Assembly: GCA_031279305.1 (NCBI GenBank)
Contig: JAITIS010000027.1
Coordinates: forward strand, 1 to 8,324
Direction: 5' to 3'
DNA: 8,324 nt
From: Candidatus Margulisiibacteriota bacterium
GTDB lineage: Bacteria; Margulisbacteria; Termititenacia; Termititenacales; Termititenacaceae
This document shows positions 4,782 to 8,324 of the stretch, one piece after another; position 1 is the stretch's first letter, and each line of letters begins with the position of its first letter. Under the pieces are notes generated by a model that had not been told where the DNA came from, did no database searches, and worked only from the letters and a program-made list of their open reading frames with translations. The position numbers and the translations under genes were made by a program.

Positions 4782-6442
4782 GCCGCTCTTTTATACACCA
4801 GCACAAAAAACGGCACGCCGATAATAGCCGTGATGATGCCCACCGGCAGAGTTATTTCGGGCACAACAGCCCGCGCCAGCCAGTCGCTCAAAGCTAAAAA
4901 CAGCGCGCCGCCTAAAAGCGAACAGAAAATATTAAGAATCAAGCGCTCACCCAGAAGCATTTTGACGATATGCGGAATGATTAGCCCTACAAAACCGATA
5001 ATGCCAGCCGAGGCCACAATCAGCGCGGTCAGCGCAGAGAGCAAGAGCAGCAGCGCAGATTTGAGGGAATTGACCGACACGCCCAGCGCCTCCGCCTGCT
5101 CGTCGCCGACGCCTAAAAGCTCGATCCGTCCACCCTGCCAGACCGCAAAAATACTCACACCCAAAAGCGCCAGAGCGATAAGCCCGGCCTGCGGCCACAG
5201 TCCCGCGCCTAGATCGCCCATCAGCCAGAACATCAGAGAATTCACTTTGTCGCCGGCAAAAAAGACCGAAAGCATAATCAAGGCGCCGCAAAAAGCGTTG
5301 ATCATCACGCCGGAAAGAATCAGGCCGTTATTGTCGATCTTGCCCTGCCGTCTAGCAAAGACATAGACCAGAGCCAGAGCCAGAGCCGCGCCAGGCACCG
5401 CGGTGGCAAAAGGCGGCAGGCTAAACAATAATCCGCCCAGCGCGCCGACCGCCGAGCCGGAAGATACGCCTAACAGATACGGCTCGGCCAGCGGATTGGC
5501 GAGCATAGTCTGATAAAGCAGGCCGCACAGCGCCAGCCCCGCGCCGGCCAGCAGAGCGAAAACCAGCCGCAGCAGGCGGTAATCCCGGAGGCGCGCCTGT
5601 TTGTCGGACTCCGACCAGCCGCCGGATAATTCCGCCAAAGCCAGCGCGGTGTGCGCGTGCGCCTGTAAAAGGCGCGGCGCCAGACGCAGATAAATATCCG
5701 CGTCGGCGGGTGTCCAGACCCGTACGCCGCGTTCAAAAAGCCACGGCCGACCGCTTAAGTTTATAATAATATCCGCCTGATAAAACAGCTCCGGGCTGAT
5801 CTCCGGATAACGGGCGGTTTGGGTCAGAATATTCCGATAACCCAGTCCGGCAAAAAAATCTGAAAGATAGGTGTCCCGTCCGGCGGCTATCGGCGGATTC
5901 TGCCAGACGATTATCGCCGCTGTTTTATTCTGGCCGGGCAGCGCGGCTGGGCAGGATTTTTCCAGCAGATCAATCTGCTCTTCCGCATTCAAGCCCAGAT
6001 CTCTGTTCATACGCCTTATTTCAGCAAAGTAATTTTTTAAGCCTGCAAAATTATATTCCAGATAATTTATTTTTAATTCTCTCAGCTTGGCTTTGAAACG
6101 CGGATCGGCCGAGGACTCCAGCAAAACCGCCGCCGGCTGCAAAATAATAATTTTTTCGAGTTCGGGATGGGTGTATTTGCCGATTTTAGTTTTTGTCCGG
6201 ACCGCCTCTGGATAATCGCAGTCATTGGTCACGGCGGCAAGTCTATCCAGTCCGCCCAGATAAGCGAGCGTCTCCGTAATATTCGGCGCGAGAGAAATAT
6301 AACGCGCCGCGGCTGTTTTCCGCGAAACAGCGGAATCTTCAGCAGCCGGCTCTGCCGCAGGCATTGAGACAATGCCTGCCAAAGCAAAACTACAGATCGA
6401 TAATATTAACCAGAATCGCCGGGCGCCGCCGCAGCCTGTCAT
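4778..6442 (-). CDS. Fused BtuF-like substrate-binding protein and BtuC/FecCD ABC permease lacking TM1
   Basis: One intact 554-codon frame carries two parts of a type II (B12/haem/siderophore-type) ABC importer. Residues 8-27 form a charged plus hydrophobic signal or anchor segment with no lipobox and no clear AxA cleavage site. Residues 47 to about 272 are a BtuF-like helical-backbone receptor: RYISLAPNITETLAYLGG, DCDYP, AAGRDTYLSDFFAGLGYRNI, then W...YLRLAPRL. Residues 286-554 are a FecCD permease: RLLRLVFALLAGAGLALCG, ANPLAEPYLLGVSSGSAVG, the coupling block GFVGLIIPHIVKMLLG (483-498) and the end PVGIITAIIGVPFFVLVYKR. The permease lacks the usual first helix and outer loop (~50-60 residues). 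ATG 6442 has GGAG 10 nt upstream and lies inside the RNase J gene (53-nt overlap). The next in-frame ATG (6364) would lose the export signal. The substrate is unknown and no ATPase gene is present in the window. Confidence 0.9.
   Translation of the reverse strand: MTGCGGARRFWLILSICSFALAGIVSMPAAEPAAEDSAVSRKTAAARYISLAPNITETLAYLGGLDRLAAVTNDCDYPEAVRTKTKIGKYTHPELEKIIILQPAAVLLESSADPRFKAKLRELKINYLEYNFAGLKNYFAEIRRMNRDLGLNAEEQIDLLEKSCPAALPGQNKTAAIIVWQNPPIAAGRDTYLSDFFAGLGYRNILTQTARYPEISPELFYQADIIINLSGRPWLFERGVRVWTPADADIYLRLAPRLLQAHAHTALALAELSGGWSESDKQARLRDYRLLRLVFALLAGAGLALCGLLYQTMLANPLAEPYLLGVSSGSAVGALGGLLFSLPPFATAVPGAALALALVYVFARRQGKIDNNGLILSGVMINAFCGALIMLSVFFAGDKVNSLMFWLMGDLGAGLWPQAGLIALALLGVSIFAVWQGGRIELLGVGDEQAEALGVSVNSLKSALLLLLSALTALIVASAGIIGFVGLIIPHIVKMLLGERLILNIFCSLLGGALFLALSDWLARAVVPEITLPVGIITAIIGVPFFVLVYKRAA
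6313..6335. repeat. Two mutually exclusive 6-bp hairpins within the fusion gene
   Basis: CTGTTT (6313-6318) pairs with AAACAG (6325-6330). The overlapping TTCCGC (6318-6323) pairs with GCGGAA (6330-6335). Both have 6-nt loops and only one can form at a time. They lie about 20 bp downstream (minus sense) of the larger hairpin at 6357-6379, in codons of the linker between the signal segment and the binding domain. Six-base stems arise often by chance. Confidence 0.3.
6357..6379. promoter_or_regulatory. Perfect 10-bp inverted repeat just after the RNase J stop
   Basis: GCAGGCATTG (6357-6366) and CAATGCCTGC (6370-6379) are perfect reverse complements separated by AGA. On the minus-strand transcript this makes a 10-bp hairpin with a 3-nt loop, beginning 10 nt after the RNase J stop (6392-6390) and inside codons 21-29 of the transporter fusion. 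No T tract follows on either strand, so it is not a standard intrinsic terminator. It could protect or mark the 3' end of a processed RNase J message or limit translation of the fusion; the function is inferred only from position. Confidence 0.5.
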
Positions 6443-8015
6443 AAATAAATTTCTCCAGTTCTTTTTTTAATTTCTGTTCTTTGTCGCTGCCTTTCAAACT
6501 TTCCGCCAGAACGGCGATCCGTTCCTTAAAAAGCGGCAGGAATTGCTCCTGTTCTTTTTTATATAAAAAGCCGCTGCCGTCAACCAGCGGCGGGCGCGCC
6601 AGTTTGTTGGTCCTGTCCAGCACGCAGGCCACCACCGCGATGCCGCCGCGGGACAGCTGATGCCTCTCTTCAAAAACCGGCTCCTGCGGATCGGCGCCGT
6701 AATTTCCGTCCAGCAGCACCGGCCCGGCGTAGACGCGTCCGCTCAAGCGGCAGACACTGCGGCCTACTTCGACTTGGTCGCCGTTTTGAAAAATATGCGT
6801 ATTGGCGCGGCGCACGCCGGCCGCCTCAGCGTTTTGATTGTTGGCGTACAGATGCTGATACTCGCCGTGCACCGGAATAAAAAAGCGCGGCTTCACGGCT
6901 TTGACCAGTGTTTTGATATCCTCGGCGCAGGCGTGGCCGGAAGCGTGGATTTCTTTCACGTGGTCATAAAACAGCCGCACGCCGATCCGAAAAAGATTAT
7001 TTACGGTTTCGTTAATGTCTTTTTCATTGCCGGGGATCGGCGAAGCGGAAATAATAACCGTGTCTTCTCTTTTTAATTTCATCCGGTCATAGCGCCGGCG
7101 GGCCATCTGGGTCAGCGCGGACATCCGCTCGCCCTGCGAGCCGGTGGTTAACACCACCACTTTGCTGTCCGGCAGGGAAGCCGCCTGCTCTATGCCGCAC
7201 ACCGCGTTTTCCGGACAGGTGATAAATCCGGCGTCCTGAGCGATGCGGAAATTATTTTCCATACTGCGCCCCAGAATAGCCACGCGCCGCCCGTATTTTT
7301 GGGCGGTGTTAATGACCTGCCGCATCCGCAGAATATTGGAAGAAAAACTAGCGATGATAATGCGGCCTTTAACTTTAGAAAATAATTTGTCAAAAGTTTT
7401 GCCGACATCGTTCTCTGAAATAGTCCAGCCGGGCTGATCAGCGTTGGTGCTGTCGCACAGCAGAACATCCGCGCCGTTCAATCCGCGCAGGCGGTCTAGA
7501 TCGGTCAGCCGACCGTCCAGCGGCTTGGCGTCCAGCTTGAAATCGCCGGTGTGCACGATCCGCGCATCCGGTGTATTGATAATAAACCCCACGCCCTCCG
7601 GTATGGAATGGCAGACGTCAAAAGGCTCGACATTGAGTCCGTCAAATTCATAAACCTGGCCGGAAGCGATCACCTGTTTCTGTAGTTCTTTTTTTTGCGC
7701 GCCGGCAAACTTGCCCTCCGCAAAAGCCAGCGTGATGCCGGTGGCGTACAGCGGAAAATTAAATTCCCGGTACAGATAGCCCAGCGCGCCGATATGGTCT
7801 TCGTGGCCGTGGGTGATGAACACCGCCTTGACTTTTTGTTTGATCTTGCGGATGTATTCAAAACTGGGGATCACCATATTGACCCCGTACATTTCCTCAT
7901 CGGGAAAACTCATACCGCAGTCGATAATGACCGCGGAATTGTGATGCTCGACGACCAGCATATTTTTGCCGATGGCGTCCAAGCCTCCTAAAAACGTTAT
8001 TTTGGTTTTACTCAT
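6390..8015 (-). CDS. rnj: Ribonuclease J
   Basis: This 541-residue protein is a cytoplasmic metallo-beta-lactamase/beta-CASP ribonuclease of the RNase J family, with 5'-3' exo- and endonuclease activity in mRNA decay and rRNA maturation. It starts FLGGLDAIGKNM (8-19), then has the zinc motif HGHEDH (69-74), His136 (CHSIPE), Asp158 (HTGDFK), CDSTNA (187-192), the beta-CASP domain with FSSNILRMRQV and GRSMENN, TGSQGE (291-296), SASPIPGNE, HASGH (357-361) and PVHGEY (381-386). The C-terminal small domain ends RLRRRPAILVNIIDL. Length is normal for the family and no key residue is missing. ATG 8015 is preceded by AAAAGGAG (8028-8021) at 5-nt spacing. Its 3' end overlaps the start of the ABC transporter fusion by 53 nt, so the two are probably co-transcribed. 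Confidence 0.97.
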   Translation of the reverse strand: MSKTKITFLGGLDAIGKNMLVVEHHNSAVIIDCGMSFPDEEMYGVNMVIPSFEYIRKIKQKVKAVFITHGHEDHIGALGYLYREFNFPLYATGITLAFAEGKFAGAQKKELQKQVIASGQVYEFDGLNVEPFDVCHSIPEGVGFIINTPDARIVHTGDFKLDAKPLDGRLTDLDRLRGLNGADVLLCDSTNADQPGWTISENDVGKTFDKLFSKVKGRIIIASFSSNILRMRQVINTAQKYGRRVAILGRSMENNFRIAQDAGFITCPENAVCGIEQAASLPDSKVVVLTTGSQGERMSALTQMARRRYDRMKLKREDTVIISASPIPGNEKDINETVNNLFRIGVRLFYDHVKEIHASGHACAEDIKTLVKAVKPRFFIPVHGEYQHLYANNQNAEAAGVRRANTHIFQNGDQVEVGRSVCRLSGRVYAGPVLLDGNYGADPQEPVFEERHQLSRGGIAVVACVLDRTNKLARPPLVDGSGFLYKKEQEQFLPLFKERIAVLAESLKGSDKEQKLKKELEKFIYDRLRRRPAILVNIIDL

Positions 8016-8034
8016 TTATTCTCCTTTTGTTCAT

Positions 8035-8324
8035 TTACAATCGTTCATTAGCAAAATCAATCAATGTTGACAAGTTTGCAATAAAATCCGCATTTATTGG
8101 CTTGCCAATGAAAGATTTGTCAAAAAACTTAAACATTCCTCTATGTTGAGGATTGTTTATTTCGTTATAAAAATTTATAGTAGCAAAACAAACCATTGGC
8201 ATTTTATTTAATGGATAGCTTATATTATATTTGTATTTTATAGGGTTTCTCGTTGTGGCTATTTCCAGCAATAATTTCCACTTATAAGTTTGTCCCACTC
8301 TTTCCCGCAAAGATGTTTTTAATG
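8035..8324 (-). CDS. C-terminal fragment of an unrecognised low-GC gene (5' end outside window)
   Basis: A minus-strand frame is open from the right edge to TAA at 8037-8035, giving at least 95 residues. TTG at 8310 is probably internal, since the frame continues to the edge without a stop. I do not recognise the product. The peptide is rich in Lys, Asn, Ile and Phe, with segments VGQTYKWKLLLEIA, MPMVCFATINFYNEINNP and RGMFKFFDKSFIGKP, no membrane helix and a soluble alpha/beta character. GC is about 30%, against about 53% in the adjacent RNase J gene, which suggests recent acquisition. The style is reminiscent of stand-alone restriction endonucleases or other mobile defence proteins, but that is a guess. 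It ends 19 nt before RNase J on the same strand and could share its transcript. Confidence 0.6.
   Translation of the reverse strand, partial: LKTSLRERVGQTYKWKLLLEIATTRNPIKYKYNISYPLNKMPMVCFATINFYNEINNPQHRGMFKFFDKSFIGKPINADFIANLSTLIDFANERL

Noticed and set aside
4830..5366. Long plus-strand frame opposite the permease domain
   Set aside because: It is antisense to well-conserved permease motifs, is Ser/Pro/Lys-rich without domain features, and is best explained as a shadow of GC-biased codons.
5368..5387. Three tandem copies of CCAGAG
   Set aside because: It simply encodes an Ala-Leu-Ala-Leu-Ala-Leu stretch of a permease helix on the minus strand; three 6-bp units are not a meaningful repeat array.
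6357..6379. The 10-bp hairpin read as an intrinsic terminator of RNase J
   Set aside because: No T tract follows the stem on either strand, and it lies within the coding start of the overlapping transporter gene.
8008..8034. Eight-codon minus-strand mini-frame ending across the RNase J start
   Set aside because: It contains the RNase J ribosome binding site itself and has no ribosome binding site of its own; too short to distinguish from chance.
1000..8324. CRISPR arrays, tRNA or rRNA genes, cobalamin-type riboswitch for the importer
   Set aside because: No spaced direct repeats, no cloverleaf or rRNA-like segments were seen, and the region upstream of the importer is RNase J coding sequence with no room for a riboswitch leader.

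Overview
The window is from a bacterial genome of about 50-55% GC whose phylum I cannot fix from the sequence. RNase J, a signal-peptide SagB-like nitroreductase and an ISLre2/UPF0236-type transposase fit an anaerobic or host-associated bacterium outside the classic enteric group, but that is only an inference. The last ~290 bases fall abruptly to roughly 30% GC, which marks a compositional boundary at the right edge.

Layout from left to right. Positions 1-853 (+) are the C-terminal part of an ISLre2/UPF0236-like transposase, followed by a small ATGA-overlapping reading frame (850-999) and an AT-rich gene-free stretch (1000-1247). That stretch holds a near-consensus promoter with overlapping palindromes and no obvious gene to drive. 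Positions 1248-1850 (-) encode an exported SagB-type nitroreductase. It is divergent from a tight three-gene (+) operon (1914-4781): a ChbG/YdjC carbohydrate deacetylase, a UDP-sugar 4-epimerase of the WbpP/Gne type and a GT4 glycosyltransferase. These three look like a small module for making or modifying a surface glycan or glycolipid: the epimerase supplies a UDP-hexose(NAc), the GT4 transfers it, and the deacetylase may remove an N-acetyl group from the product.

The glycosyltransferase ends head-to-head with a minus-strand pair; the two stop codons share one TTAA. The pair is RNase J (8015-6390) followed, with a 53-nt overlap, by the most unusual gene of the window (6442-4778). This is one uninterrupted 554-codon frame joining a BtuF-like periplasmic substrate-binding protein to a BtuC/FecCD permease that lacks its first transmembrane helix. 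The binding domain sits where TM1 and its outer loop should be. The residues expected to dock BtuF onto BtuC (two Glu, two Arg) appear to be kept on the same chain. No ATPase partner is in the window. A perfect 10-bp hairpin lies just after the RNase J stop, inside the signal-peptide codons of the fusion. Upstream of RNase J, a low-GC gene fragment of unknown function runs off the right edge.
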